Under the pieces are notes generated by a model, which saw only the letters and a program-made list of their open reading frames with translations, had not been told where the DNA came from and did not search any database. DNA of 64,000 nucleotides from Dokdonia sinensis (GTDB lineage: Bacteria > Bacteroidota > Bacteroidia > Flavobacteriales > Flavobacteriaceae), in NCBI RefSeq assembly GCF_003688895.1, contig NZ_REFV01000002.1, forward strand, positions 186,001 to 250,000. Reading direction: 5' to 3'. How positions within the stretch are numbered: the stretch's first letter is position 1; the number at the start of each line of letters is the position of its first letter. Position numbers and translations under genes: made by a program. Positions 7,476-15,808 of this stretch are shown here, in pieces.

Positions 7476-9536
7476 TTACCAAATACGCACTCGTTTTTCT
7501 GGTGCGAGATACATTTTATCTCCTTCTTTAATATCAAACGCTTCGTAAAATGCATCGATGTTTAAAAGCGGTTGTGTTGCACGTACCATTCCTGGAGAGT
7601 GCGGGTCTGTTTTTACTTGATTTCTTAAGGCTTCATCACGGCTTAGCGTTCTCCATACGGTTGCCCAAGACATAAAGAAACGTTGCTCTGGTGTAAATCC
7701 GTCTATATTTTCTGGACGTCCATTTTCTGCATAGAACTTCTGAAGACCATCATAAGCGCCCAAGACACCACCTAAATCTCCGATGTTTTCACCTAAAGTA
7801 AACTTCCCGTCTATGTAAACACTATCGAGAACCTCTACATTACTGTATTGCTCTGCAAGTTGATTTCCGCGCTCTGTAAATGCAGCGAGGTCCTCTTCTG
7901 TCCACCAGTTTTTAAGGTTTCCGTCACCGTCAAAACGCGCACCACTATCATCAAATGCGTGGGAAATCTCGTGACCGATCACAGCTCCTATACCTCCATA
8001 ATTTACTGCCTCATCTGCAGTATAATTGTAGAAAGGTGGTTGTAAAATTGCCGCTGGAAATACAATCTCGTTATTAAGCGGATTAAAATATGCGTTTACC
8101 GTCTGTGGAGACATTCCCCACTCCGTCTTGTCTACCGGCTCACCAATGTCTGCATAGTTCTTATCTTGAGCCCACTTAGAAACAGCAGTCATATTTTCAA
8201 AGTATGTCTTGTCTGCCGCTACTTCCATATCTGAGTAGTCTTCCCATTTATCTGGATATGCGATTTTCACTGTAAACTTATTTAGTTTTTCGACCGCTTT
8301 ATCTTTTGTCTCTGCACTCATCCAGTCTAGTTTCTGGATACGATCTTGATATGCCGCGATGACATTTGCAATCATTGTTTCGGCTTTGGCTTTAGCCTCA
8401 GGCGGAAACTTAGCATCTACATAAAGTTGACCTAACGCTTCTCCTACAGTACCATTTACAGTTGCAAGCGCACGCTCATCTGCTGGGCGTTGCTTCTTTG
8501 CACCATTGAGGTATTTACTGTAAAATTCCCAGCTTGCAGTTTCAGTTTCGGTAGTTAGTCTTCCTGCAGCGCTATTAAAAGTATCCCAGCGTACAAGCGT
8601 CTTAATATCTTCTATAGGAGTATCTGCAAGAAATTTATCAAGTGCCTCAGTATAGCGTAACTGTGTTACTGTGAGCGTATCAAATTTCTTAGTGATTCCT
8701 AGATCGGATATCATCTTTTTGAGGTCGATGTTAGATAGCATTGCATCTGCCTGAGCCACTGACCTTGGATTGTTAAAGTTACGAGCATCCCTGCTTTCTA
8801 CTTTATCCAGGCGAGGTTTCGCAAGTTCTGTTTCCATTGCGAGGATTTTTTCTGTATCAGCAACAGCTTTTGCAGGATCATCTCCTAGCATTTGTAACAT
8901 TTTAGAAACGTACATCTTATATTCTTCACGTATTTCCTTAGACTTGGTGTCGTCTAGAATATAGAAATCACGATCTGGAAGTCCGAGACCGTTTGCTCCT
9001 AAATATACGGTATTCATAGAGCTGTCATTTAAGTCTGCTCCGGCACCTATGCTTAAAAAAGGTGTAGAAATAGCAGGATTTGTAGCGACAACAGTTTGTA
9101 GATCGTTGAGGTTTTTAATGCTCGCAATATCATCTAGAGCTGGTTGCAACGGGGTCAGCCCAGCTTTATTTCTAGCAACGGTGTCCAGCTTTGTGTCATA
9201 TATTGCAAGCGCTTTAGCTTGGTCTGTCCCTGCACTATATTTTCCGCTTTCCTTAGCATCTGCAAGAATCTTAAGCACATCTGCATCTGTAGATTTACGC
9301 AGTACGCTAAAACCTCCCCAAATAGAGCGGTCTTCTGGGATTTCATTATTCTTAAGCCACGAGCCATTTACGTAGTTGTAAAAATCATCTTTAGGGCTAA
9401 CGGTCGTGTCCATATTTGCAAGGATGATTCCCGGTATTTTTTCTTCGGTTGAAGCTGTTTCTTTTGCCTCTTCTTTACAACTCGCAAGTGCAATGACGCA
9501 ACTCGCTGTGAGTGCAACAGTTTTGATTATTTTCAT
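7476..9536 (-). CDS. M13 family (neprilysin-like) zinc metallopeptidase lipoprotein
   Basis: A 686-residue protein with a lipobox signal (VIALASC, Cys20) and full-length M13 architecture. The N-terminal half starts with DTTVSPKDDFYNYVNGSWL, typical of the family. The catalytic motif is H522-E-I-S-H526 and the third zinc ligand is E583 in GENIGDLGG. The C-terminus ends in RVRIW; M13 enzymes normally end with a Trp close to the terminus. It likely degrades oligopeptides at the cell envelope. The gene stands alone with its own terminator and faces the small 9756 gene upstream on the same strand. Confidence 0.93.
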   Translation of the reverse strand: MKIIKTVALTASCVIALASCKEEAKETASTEEKIPGIILANMDTTVSPKDDFYNYVNGSWLKNNEIPEDRSIWGGFSVLRKSTDADVLKILADAKESGKYSAGTDQAKALAIYDTKLDTVARNKAGLTPLQPALDDIASIKNLNDLQTVVATNPAISTPFLSIGAGADLNDSSMNTVYLGANGLGLPDRDFYILDDTKSKEIREEYKMYVSKMLQMLGDDPAKAVADTEKILAMETELAKPRLDKVESRDARNFNNPRSVAQADAMLSNIDLKKMISDLGITKKFDTLTVTQLRYTEALDKFLADTPIEDIKTLVRWDTFNSAAGRLTTETETASWEFYSKYLNGAKKQRPADERALATVNGTVGEALGQLYVDAKFPPEAKAKAETMIANVIAAYQDRIQKLDWMSAETKDKAVEKLNKFTVKIAYPDKWEDYSDMEVAADKTYFENMTAVSKWAQDKNYADIGEPVDKTEWGMSPQTVNAYFNPLNNEIVFPAAILQPPFYNYTADEAVNYGGIGAVIGHEISHAFDDSGARFDGDGNLKNWWTEEDLAAFTERGNQLAEQYSNVEVLDSVYIDGKFTLGENIGDLGGVLGAYDGLQKFYAENGRPENIDGFTPEQRFFMSWATVWRTLSRDEALRNQVKTDPHSPGMVRATQPLLNIDAFYEAFDIKEGDKMYLAPEKRVRIW

Positions 9537-9686
9537 TGATTAAGGTTTTGTTTAATTACGGTAGATAAGACATTAAAGTCCTTGTATTGTTACAAGTATG
9601 ACGTCTTATTTAATGTCAAATATAGTGAGAATGCAATTTAGGATGATATGTTACCCAATTATGGCTGACGGGGTTGTTTTGAATTA

Positions 9687-9701
9687 CGCTTTCGCGAAAG
9701 C
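9687..9701. repeat. Iterated palindrome, copy 3 (intergenic)
   Basis: GCTTTCGCGAAAGC (14-bp core at 9688-9701) between two minus-strand genes. The next base is A, so the 16-bp form is broken on one side. An A-run follows. Confidence 0.85.
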
Positions 9702-9710
9702 ATAAAAAAA

Positions 9711-9738
9711 GAAAACCTCCGCAAGTAGCAGAGGTTTT
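9711..9738 (-). terminator. Terminator of the 9756-10058 gene
   Basis: AAAACCTC and GAGGTTTT form an 8-bp stem around an 11-base loop. On the minus strand the stem is followed by TTTTC then a T-run. Confidence 0.75.
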
Positions 9739-9755
9739 GAGAGATTGTTTGCAGT

Positions 9756-10058
9756 TTAAGCTTGTTCCAAATGGACTAAGATGCCCTGGCTGGAATCATC
9801 TTGCTGTTTATTCTTTTTATACCGTACTTCAAAACGTTTTCCGATAGCGTCATCGCGTTGAAGTAGATTTTTATTTATTGTGGTCTCATTATCTGCTTCG
9901 AGAATGACAGCTTTTCTAGACGTGTCTGTAAAAAAGTAATAGCCTCCTTCAAAACCATCATAAATAAAGGTTTCTACATTGATTTCGTCGTTTCTTGATA
10001 ATTCTTCGGTGGTAAAGCCCAAGGTAAAGATGCTGAAGATTAAAATTAAAGTTTTCAT
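9756..10058 (-). CDS. Small secreted protein of unknown function
   Basis: A 100-residue product with a hydrophobic N-terminal signal (MKTLILIFSIFTLGFTTEE). The mature part is short and charged, with FEGGYYFFTD and a basic stretch FEVRYKKNKQQDDSSQ. It has no Cys for a lipobox. The gene has its own terminator and sits alone between the M13 peptidase and the divergent T9SS protease-like gene. I do not recognise a family. Confidence 0.65.
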   Translation of the reverse strand: MKTLILIFSIFTLGFTTEELSRNDEINVETFIYDGFEGGYYFFTDTSRKAVILEADNETTINKNLLQRDDAIGKRFEVRYKKNKQQDDSSQGILVHLEQA

Positions 10059-10308
10059 AGTAGGTGTATTTTTGTGCTATAAGCTGTTGATTTTAGATTT
10101 ATATATGAACAAATTTTATTGTTCTATATAAATATAGCGCGCCTTAAGCTTCTTTTAATTTTCTTTAATAATAGTTTGTGAGGGGTTCTTAACGGTTTGT
10201 GAATTTAAAATTGCTAATGATGGCTTATATATAAGTCGATTTATACCTAGTAATGGGTATTTTTTTTATTATAAAAAAATGTTAATTTTCGACTCTAAAT
10301 AGATAACT

Positions 10309-12237
10309 ATGAAACATTTATTGCCTTATTTAGCTTTGTTTTCCTTTCTAATGATACGAGCTCAAAGCGTAAACTCTTTACAACACGATTGTCAAGTTTC
10401 TTATGATCAAGTCCATTCCTATCAAACAAGGTCACAGGCTTGTGCTAATCCAAATTTAGAATACTACCTCAAACGACCTCCTATCACTACAAGTTTTATA
10501 GTTACTGAAGATAGAATGGAAACCATACAGCTAGTTCTTAAAGATGAATATGATTTTACAGACATAGAAATCGTTTTTGGACAATTTTTTAATATTGCCG
10601 GTGTAGGATGGCAGTACACGACATATCAAATGTTTGATGATGGTACTCACGGAGATATTAGTGCTGGAGATAAAATATTTACAAGTGATGAAATTTTAAT
10701 TCAGCACGAAGAGACAAATACGTATACTCCAATCCTTTCAACTTTAGATGTAATATATAATGACAGTGGAAACCAAGTACACAATGATATATTTACTCCT
10801 GATTATACTTCAATAAACACCAGTTTTTTAAATACAATAGAAATTCCAAATATTCACAGATTTAATAATGATGATTATCTGTTTTCTGAAAATTTCATTT
10901 TTGTAAATAAGTATGAAAATTGGGGTGAGTTGTTATGTAACCAAATAGGAGGAGTTCTCGATCCATCATACGTGATATCCAAAAGCTTACTCTATGATTA
11001 CTGGGGTGAAGAGGTTATAAATAGTCAAATGGATAAAAATCTGTATATGCAAGTAGATTTTATTCAGCCTCACGGTCAGTTTCTCATTGGTCAAGATATA
11101 GCCCTTCACGTAAATTCTTTGTCGGGGGTTGAATCGCACGAGATTTTACACCTTTGGATCCCTAGAATAAATGGTTATTTAGGCTTTGGTGAGGAGACTC
11201 TTTATAATAATACAAATCATCATCCTAATATTTTCAAAAACACTTCTGGATTTCTATACTCATCTTGGTCACGGGTAAATGGTATTTATTGTGAGAATTC
11301 TATTAATAATTTACAAGAAGATGATCAAGGTACTTTTGTTTATTTAGACTATACGTCAAACTATGAATTGTGCAATGGTGAGATAGACCAAAGTAAAGAC
11401 AAACAAATCTTTAACGATTTTGAGCAGTATCTTATGGGGCTTATTACTATAGATGAGGTTGATCTTCCGCTAACATATTTAAACAATATTTATGCTGTTG
11501 AGGAAGTGATTGATCCTCAAACTAACTTTCTAGTAGGGGAAAGAAGGTATTATGAATCATTCATAGAAATTGATCGTGAGCAATTAGAGCAGGCAAAAAG
11601 TGATATGCTCGATGACGCTGGAGACGCGCCATTTCTAGATGCGGCAGAGCCAAATAATTTTTTCCTAACCTTTACGGGGAACAAGTCAACATTATCTGAT
11701 AATGAGATTAAGTTCTTATCTATTTTAAGTCAAGATTTGACAACCACAGAAGACAGATTACAGGAAACAAATGTAAATACGTACCATCAAAATACAGAAG
11801 GAAGATCTACTATCACAGCGAATATTCCAAACCCTACATTGTATACTGGAGATATTTTTACAGAAGAACACATTACAATTTTAGAAGGGGAGGAGTACAA
11901 CGGCTGGACGGTTAACGGTACTTATGAGCGAATCTTAGATTCAGAGCAATATAATGACAGCATCGTCACAACATATCTTACAGTCGAAGAAGCATTATCT
12001 ATAAATGATCTTAAACCGATAGGTGTTAAATTATACCCTAACCCAGCTAGTTCGACAATATTTATTGACACGGAGTCTCTTAAAAGTTATAAGCTATATA
12101 ATACGCTGGGTCAAGTTGTAATTGAGGGAGAGAAGAATCAGGTTAATGTGTCAAATTTAGAATCAGGAATGTATTTTATGCAAGTATTAGGATTGTCGCA
12201 AAGAGGTATGCAAACAATTAAAGTAATAATAAAATAA
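10309..12237 (+). CDS. Secreted HExxH zinc-protease-like protein with T9SS C-terminal sorting domain
   Basis: The 642-residue product starts with a signal peptide (1-19, cut after IRAQS). Mid-protein it carries H277-E-I-L-H281 (GVESHEILHLWIP), the signature of a gluzincin or metzincin zinc site; E295/E296 in GFGEETL could supply a third ligand. Two early Cys pairs may form disulfides. The last about 70 residues are a type A T9SS sorting domain (LYPNPASSTIFID, LYNTLGQVV, NVSNLESGMYFMQV), so the protein should be exported through the outer membrane. Overall similarity to a named peptidase family is not evident, so the activity is inferred from the motif. Confidence 0.75.
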   Translation: MKHLLPYLALFSFLMIRAQSVNSLQHDCQVSYDQVHSYQTRSQACANPNLEYYLKRPPITTSFIVTEDRMETIQLVLKDEYDFTDIEIVFGQFFNIAGVGWQYTTYQMFDDGTHGDISAGDKIFTSDEILIQHEETNTYTPILSTLDVIYNDSGNQVHNDIFTPDYTSINTSFLNTIEIPNIHRFNNDDYLFSENFIFVNKYENWGELLCNQIGGVLDPSYVISKSLLYDYWGEEVINSQMDKNLYMQVDFIQPHGQFLIGQDIALHVNSLSGVESHEILHLWIPRINGYLGFGEETLYNNTNHHPNIFKNTSGFLYSSWSRVNGIYCENSINNLQEDDQGTFVYLDYTSNYELCNGEIDQSKDKQIFNDFEQYLMGLITIDEVDLPLTYLNNIYAVEEVIDPQTNFLVGERRYYESFIEIDREQLEQAKSDMLDDAGDAPFLDAAEPNNFFLTFTGNKSTLSDNEIKFLSILSQDLTTTEDRLQETNVNTYHQNTEGRSTITANIPNPTLYTGDIFTEEHITILEGEEYNGWTVNGTYERILDSEQYNDSIVTTYLTVEEALSINDLKPIGVKLYPNPASSTIFIDTESLKSYKLYNTLGQVVIEGEKNQVNVSNLESGMYFMQVLGLSQRGMQTIKVIIK

Positions 12238-12264
12238 ATGAAAGACTCTTTGGGGGCAAATAGA

Positions 12265-12315
12265 AAAAACCCCAATCTTAATAAAGACTGAGGTTCTCGT
12301 ACCGAAAGTGGGAAT
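12265..12315. repeat. Copy A of a 51-bp direct repeat: duplicated tRNA-Leu 3' end plus terminator
   Basis: This stretch matches 12394-12444 at 50 of 51 bases; only the C/A in GGTTCTCGT versus GGTTCTAGT differs. The second copy is the last 16 bases of tRNA-Leu and its terminator. Here the tRNA part is cut off after GGGAAT, so this is a truncated remnant lying between the T9SS gene and the tRNA. Confidence 0.9.
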
Positions 12316-12393
12316 TACGTCACGTTAACGCAAAGTTTTTTAAGTTTTGTAGAAAAGTTACAAAACTTAAAAAAACAACCACCGTTTAAAGTG

Positions 12394-12425
12394 AAAAACC
12401 CCAATCTTAATAAAGACTGAGGTTC
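12394..12425 (-). terminator. Terminator of tRNA-Leu
   Basis: On the minus strand, just past the tRNA 3' end, CCTCAGTCTT-TATT-AAGATTGGGG forms a 10-bp stem with two G:U pairs, followed by TTTTT. Confidence 0.8.
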
Positions 12426-12444
12426 TAGTACCGAAAGTGGGAAT
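12394..12444. repeat. Copy B of the 51-bp direct repeat (functional tRNA-Leu end)
   Basis: This is the intact counterpart of 12265-12315; it contains the terminator and the final 16 bases of the tRNA gene. Confidence 0.9.
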
Positions 12445-12509
12445 CGAACCCACACTCCAAAGGAACGCGAGTTTGAGTCGCGCGCGTCTACCAATTCCGC
12501 CATTTCGGC
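12429..12509 (-). tRNA. tRNA-Leu (anticodon CAA)
   Basis: Read on the minus strand, the 81-base gene opens with GCCGAAATGGCGGAATTGG and has a seven-pair acceptor stem (one G:U). The anticodon stem CGCGA/TCGCG encloses the loop CTCAAAC, so the anticodon is CAA (decodes UUG). A variable arm follows, as expected of a type II tRNA, then the T-arm GTGGG-TTCGATT-CCCAC. The terminal CCA is not encoded, as is common in Bacteroidota. The gene is followed by its own terminator. Confidence 0.95.
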
Positions 12510-12524
12510 AATTAATGCTAACAT

Positions 12525-12541
12525 CCCGATTACTATCGGGA
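12525..12541. other. Small perfect hairpin next to tRNA-Leu 5' end
   Basis: TCCCGAT-TAC-ATCGGGA-type inverted repeat (7-bp stem) immediately between the tRNA 5' end and the 12-bp copy of that end at 12542. Confidence 0.55.
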
Positions 12542-12553
12542 GCCATTTCGGCA
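12542..12553. repeat. 12-bp duplicate of the tRNA-Leu 5' end
   Basis: GCCATTTCGGCA here repeats 12499-12510, the acceptor-stem start of tRNA-Leu. Together with 12265-12315, fragments of both tRNA ends flank the intact gene. Confidence 0.7.
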
Positions 12554-12657
12554 AATGGAAAGCGATTGTCGCTTTAATAGAGCACAAAATTAAAGAATAA
12601 TTAGACACGATAGTTATAAAACGCTCATTTTTATATAGACATCCACTTTTAAATCAC

Positions 12658-12665
12658 TATTTTTG
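12658..12665 (+). promoter_or_regulatory. Candidate -7 box (TATTTTTG) of prs
   Basis: TATTTTTG fits the Bacteroidota sigma-A consensus TAnnTTTG and lies 53 bases before the prs start codon. No convincing -33 TTG is seen at the usual distance. Confidence 0.45.
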
Positions 12666-12718
12666 CACCTCCTTTTTAGGAAGGTTAAAGAAATCAACGA
12701 TTTAACACCCGTTTAAAG

Positions 12719-13660
12719 ATGTCACAATCGGTACCGCAACCCAAGTTATTTGCCTGTTCACAGAGTAAGGAACTTGCCGAAAAAATTGCGAAAGCGTATG
12801 GTCAAGAACTAGGAAAAATCATCACTTCAACCTATAGTGATGGAGAGTTCCAGCCGTCTTTTGAAGAATCCGTGCGTGGTTCACGTGTTTTCCTCATTGG
12901 AAGTACGATGCCGTCTAGTGATAATCTTATGGAAATGTTGTTAATGCTGGATGCTGCAAAACGTGCATCTGCTAGACATATAACAGCTGTAATACCATAT
13001 TTCGGGTGGGCGAGACAGGACCGCAAGGATAAACCTAGAGTTCCTATTGCCGCAAAGATGATTGCAAGTATTCTTGAAACTGCAGGTGCAACACGTATCA
13101 TTACGATGGACCTTCACGCAGATCAAATTCAAGGATTTTTTGAACGTCCTGTAGATCATTTATTTGCGTCTACGCTGTTCTTGCCACACCTAAGGTCTTT
13201 AAATCTTGAAAATTTGACAATTGCCTCACCAGATATGGGAGGAAGTAAACGAGCTTACGCATATAGCAAGGCGCTAGAGAGTGAGGTTGTGATCTGTTAT
13301 AAGCAACGCGCAAAAGCAAATGTGATATCTCATATGGAACTCATAGGGGACGTAAAAGGTCGCCACGTAGTTCTTGCAGATGATATGGTAGATACTGCAG
13401 GAACCTTGACAAAGGCAGCAGACCTGATGATGGAGAAAGGAGCGTTGAGCGTACGTGCAATTTGTACACACGCTATTTTAAGTGGTAATGCTTATGAACG
13501 TCTAGAAGCAAGTGCGCTTGAGGAATTAATTGTAACAGATTCTATACCGCTTAAGAAAGAAAGTAAAAAAATTAAAGTAGTGTCTTGTGCACCACTTTTT
13601 GCAGATGTAATGCACCGTGTAAACAGTAACACGAGTATCGCGTCCAAGTTTATTATGTAA
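12719..13660 (+). CDS. prs: Ribose-phosphate pyrophosphokinase
   Basis: The 313-residue protein matches the PRPP synthetase family at its full length. This enzyme makes PRPP from ribose 5-phosphate and ATP for purine, pyrimidine, histidine and NAD synthesis. Visible signatures are the N-terminal LFACSQSKELAEKIA with SDGEF, the ATP loop YFGWARQDRK, the metal-binding stretch IITMDLHADQIQGFF (about 125-140) and the PRPP loop VLADDMVDTAGTL (about 218-230). It is followed after 25 bases by rplY on the same strand, the usual flavobacterial pairing. Confidence 0.97.
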   Translation: MSQSVPQPKLFACSQSKELAEKIAKAYGQELGKIITSTYSDGEFQPSFEESVRGSRVFLIGSTMPSSDNLMEMLLMLDAAKRASARHITAVIPYFGWARQDRKDKPRVPIAAKMIASILETAGATRIITMDLHADQIQGFFERPVDHLFASTLFLPHLRSLNLENLTIASPDMGGSKRAYAYSKALESEVVICYKQRAKANVISHMELIGDVKGRHVVLADDMVDTAGTLTKAADLMMEKGALSVRAICTHAILSGNAYERLEASALEELIVTDSIPLKKESKKIKVVSCAPLFADVMHRVNSNTSIASKFIM

Positions 13661-13685
13661 TTAATTAACATTTAATATATTTAAA

Positions 13686-14318
13686 ATGAAGTCAATTTCG
13701 ATCAACGGATCTAAAAGAGAAAGCGTGGGCAAGAAAGCAACAAAAGCCTTACGTAATGCTGGACAGGTACCTTGCGTAATATACGGAGGGGATCAACCAG
13801 TACACTTTAACGCACCAGAACTTGCGTTTAAAGATTTGGTTTACACTCCTAATGCGCATACTGTGGAGATTGATGTAGATGGACAGACGATACACGCTAT
13901 CCTTCAAGACATCCAGTTTCACCCAGTAACAGATCGTATTTTACACATAGATTTTTATCAAATCTTTGAGGATAAACCAGTAGTTATGAATATCCCAGTG
14001 CACTTTGAAGGAACTGCAAAAGGTGTTCGTAATGGTGGAGTCTTACGTAAGACGAACCGTGTGTTACGTGTAAAAGCGTTACCAGGGAATCTTCCAGATT
14101 ATCTTGTAGCAGATATTACTGACCTTAAGATAGGAAGCAAGTTATATGTAAGTGCTCTTGCAAGTGATGATTATACTGTGATGCACCCAGACAACTTTGT
14201 GGTGTGTCAAGTAAGAACTTCTCGTACCGCGGTTGTGGATGATGAAGATGATGATGATGAGGATGCAGGAGATGTTCCAGCAACTGAAACCGATGATACG
14301 GCAGCAGTAGCAGAATAA
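13686..14318 (+). CDS. rplY: 50S ribosomal protein L25/general stress protein Ctc
   Basis: The 210-residue protein begins [35 protein letters not shown], the signature of the two-domain L25/Ctc (TL5) form that binds 5S rRNA. Residues 1-90 form the 5S-binding domain and 95-190 the second beta domain. The C-terminus is an acidic Asp/Glu/Ala/Thr tail, common in Bacteroidota. It lies in a prs-rplY operon and is closed by a strong terminator. Confidence 0.96.
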   Translation: MKSISINGSKRESVGKKATKALRNAGQVPCVIYGGDQPVHFNAPELAFKDLVYTPNAHTVEIDVDGQTIHAILQDIQFHPVTDRILHIDFYQIFEDKPVVMNIPVHFEGTAKGVRNGGVLRKTNRVLRVKALPGNLPDYLVADITDLKIGSKLYVSALASDDYTVMHPDNFVVCQVRTSRTAVVDDEDDDDEDAGDVPATETDDTAAVAE

Positions 14319-14341
14319 ATCTGAAACAAACATTATATCAC

Positions 14342-14372
14342 AAAGCATCCCGTTCTTCGGGATGCTTTTTTT
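14342..14372 (+). terminator. Terminator of the prs-rplY operon
   Basis: AAAGCATCCCG-TTCTT-CGGGATGCTTT is an 11-bp perfect stem followed by a long T-run. Confidence 0.92.
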
Positions 14373-14430
14373 ATTTTTATGCAATATTGATGTAGAGCTT
14401 AAAGACTCTCATTTAATAGTAAGATGCGTT

Positions 14431-15093
14431 ATGAAACTGAACTTTTTATACTTAATTTTATTTTTTACTTCTTCGCTACTTTGCCAACAGAATTCAAGGG
14501 AAGACATTGGACGAAAAATCTTAGATATTGATTATCCAGAAGGGATTTATAAATCAAAAGAAGATTTCCTTAATAAAACACCCGACAGTAGTTTGAAAAT
14601 AGTAAAAAAAGATTTTGGGCAAAACCGCACAGACGGTCTCATCATACCTCCATTTTTTTATGATTCAAATAAGGATAAGAAGATCAAAAAAGTCTTTGCT
14701 ATTTCGTACGAAGGTGATCTTTATTTTCAAATAAGAGCAATCCTAGACAATAGAAATAAAGAAGATAGAGCTCAAGATTCAAACTCGAAGAATGGATTTG
14801 CAAAAGTTATTATAGGTGGTAAAAATTATCTCTATGCTGAAGCACCTATTGTAAATAAATGGGGTTACGCTGTGGCCTTAAATACTGGTGAAAATACAGT
14901 TAATAATGCTATAAGTACGATCAAAGGAAAAGGAGTTGTATGGGACTTTGTGAATAGAGAGTTTAATATTTTTAGAACTTGCGAGGATTACAATACATTT
15001 ATATCAGACAAACTGCCTGATGCCAAACAAAAATGCGAATTTGGTATGGAGGACATTTTAGAAATCCGAAAAGCTGTACAAGTCATTAAGTAA
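14431..15093 (+). CDS. Secreted protein of unknown function
   Basis: I start the gene at the ATG giving MKLNFLYLILFFTSSLLCQQ, a clear signal peptide; the longer frame begins inside the rplY terminator. The 220-residue product has SREDIGRKILDIDYPEGIYKS after the signal, and two Cys late in the chain (CEDYN, KCEFG). It is AT-rich compared with its neighbours. No family recognised. It lies alone between the prs-rplY terminator and pth. Confidence 0.7.
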   Translation: MKLNFLYLILFFTSSLLCQQNSREDIGRKILDIDYPEGIYKSKEDFLNKTPDSSLKIVKKDFGQNRTDGLIIPPFFYDSNKDKKIKKVFAISYEGDLYFQIRAILDNRNKEDRAQDSNSKNGFAKVIIGGKNYLYAEAPIVNKWGYAVALNTGENTVNNAISTIKGKGVVWDFVNREFNIFRTCEDYNTFISDKLPDAKQKCEFGMEDILEIRKAVQVIK

Positions 15094-15159
15094 TTTCAGA
15101 CGAACTAGTTTGGAAATTTAATTTAATAATGAAACTTCTCAAAATCTTATAACAACAAT

Positions 15160-15807
15160 ATGCTCGCATTCTTTGGACGTATTTTCAATCGTAAGAAGCC
15201 ACAAGGGCCAGCAGTAGATCCTATGAAAAAATTTCTCATCGTCGGTCTGGGCAACATTGGTCCCAAATATGAAAACACCCGCCATAACATTGGTTTTAAG
15301 GTGGTGGACGCTTTTGCTAACCTTGCCTGCAGGCAGGCAGGAGCGCAATGTGAATGGTCAACCGAAAAATTAGGCGATATTGCCAAAATCAAGGTTAAAG
15401 GAAAAACAGTCATCCTCCTAAAGCCGAACACGTACATGAACCTAAGTGGCAAGGCGGTAAGATACTGGTTGCAACAGGAGAAAGTCCCTTTAGAAAATTT
15501 ATTGGTTATTACAGATGATCTCAATTTAGACTTTGGGACTATACGCGTAAAAATGAAAGGCTCTGACGGTGGTCACAACGGCTTAAAAGATATACAAGCA
15601 CAACTCAATACAACGAAATACAATAGATTCCGTTTTGGGATAAGCGCACAGTTCTCAAAAGGACGACAAGTAGATTATGTTTTAGGCGAATGGGGCACTG
15701 ACGAAGAAGCAGCATTGCCCGAACGACTAGATATGGCCTGCGAGGTAATCACCTCATTTGTAAGTGGCGGAATTACAAATACAATGAACAACTACAACGG
15801 AAAGTAA
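15160..15807 (+). CDS. pth: Peptidyl-tRNA hydrolase
   Basis: This 215-residue enzyme cleaves peptidyl-tRNA released from stalled ribosomes. The core begins MKKFLIVGLGNIGPKYENTRHNIGF (residue 22 on). It carries the catalytic His of TRHNIGF, the Asn of LKPNTYMNLSG, the ITDDLNL Asp and GSDGGHNGLK. A 21-residue basic leader precedes the core; such leaders are usual in Flavobacteriia, so I keep the upstream start. Between VVDAFAN and TEKLGD the chain is longer than I expect, and that stretch is encoded by a TGCCTGCAGGCAGGCA element. It is followed one base later by ribF. Confidence 0.95.
   Translation: MLAFFGRIFNRKKPQGPAVDPMKKFLIVGLGNIGPKYENTRHNIGFKVVDAFANLACRQAGAQCEWSTEKLGDIAKIKVKGKTVILLKPNTYMNLSGKAVRYWLQQEKVPLENLLVITDDLNLDFGTIRVKMKGSDGGHNGLKDIQAQLNTTKYNRFRFGISAQFSKGRQVDYVLGEWGTDEEAALPERLDMACEVITSFVSGGITNTMNNYNGK
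15324..15339. repeat. Palindrome-like repeat TGCCTGCAGGCAGGCA inside pth
   Basis: The 16 bases contain a palindromic GCCTGCAGGC core and encode part of LACRQAG within Pth, in a surface loop by position. The word is much more GC-rich than its surroundings. From memory, GGCAGGCA-type repeats are dispersed in other Bacteroidota; no other full copy is in this window. Confidence 0.55.
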
Positions 15808-15808
15808 G

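Noticed and set aside
9049-9452. Plus-strand frames opposite the M13 peptidase gene
   Set aside because: Two overlapping frames lie fully antisense to a clear M13 gene.
12315-12608. 97-residue minus-strand frame across the tRNA
   Set aside because: It runs through tRNA-Leu and its duplicated ends; the peptide follows from the RNA gene.
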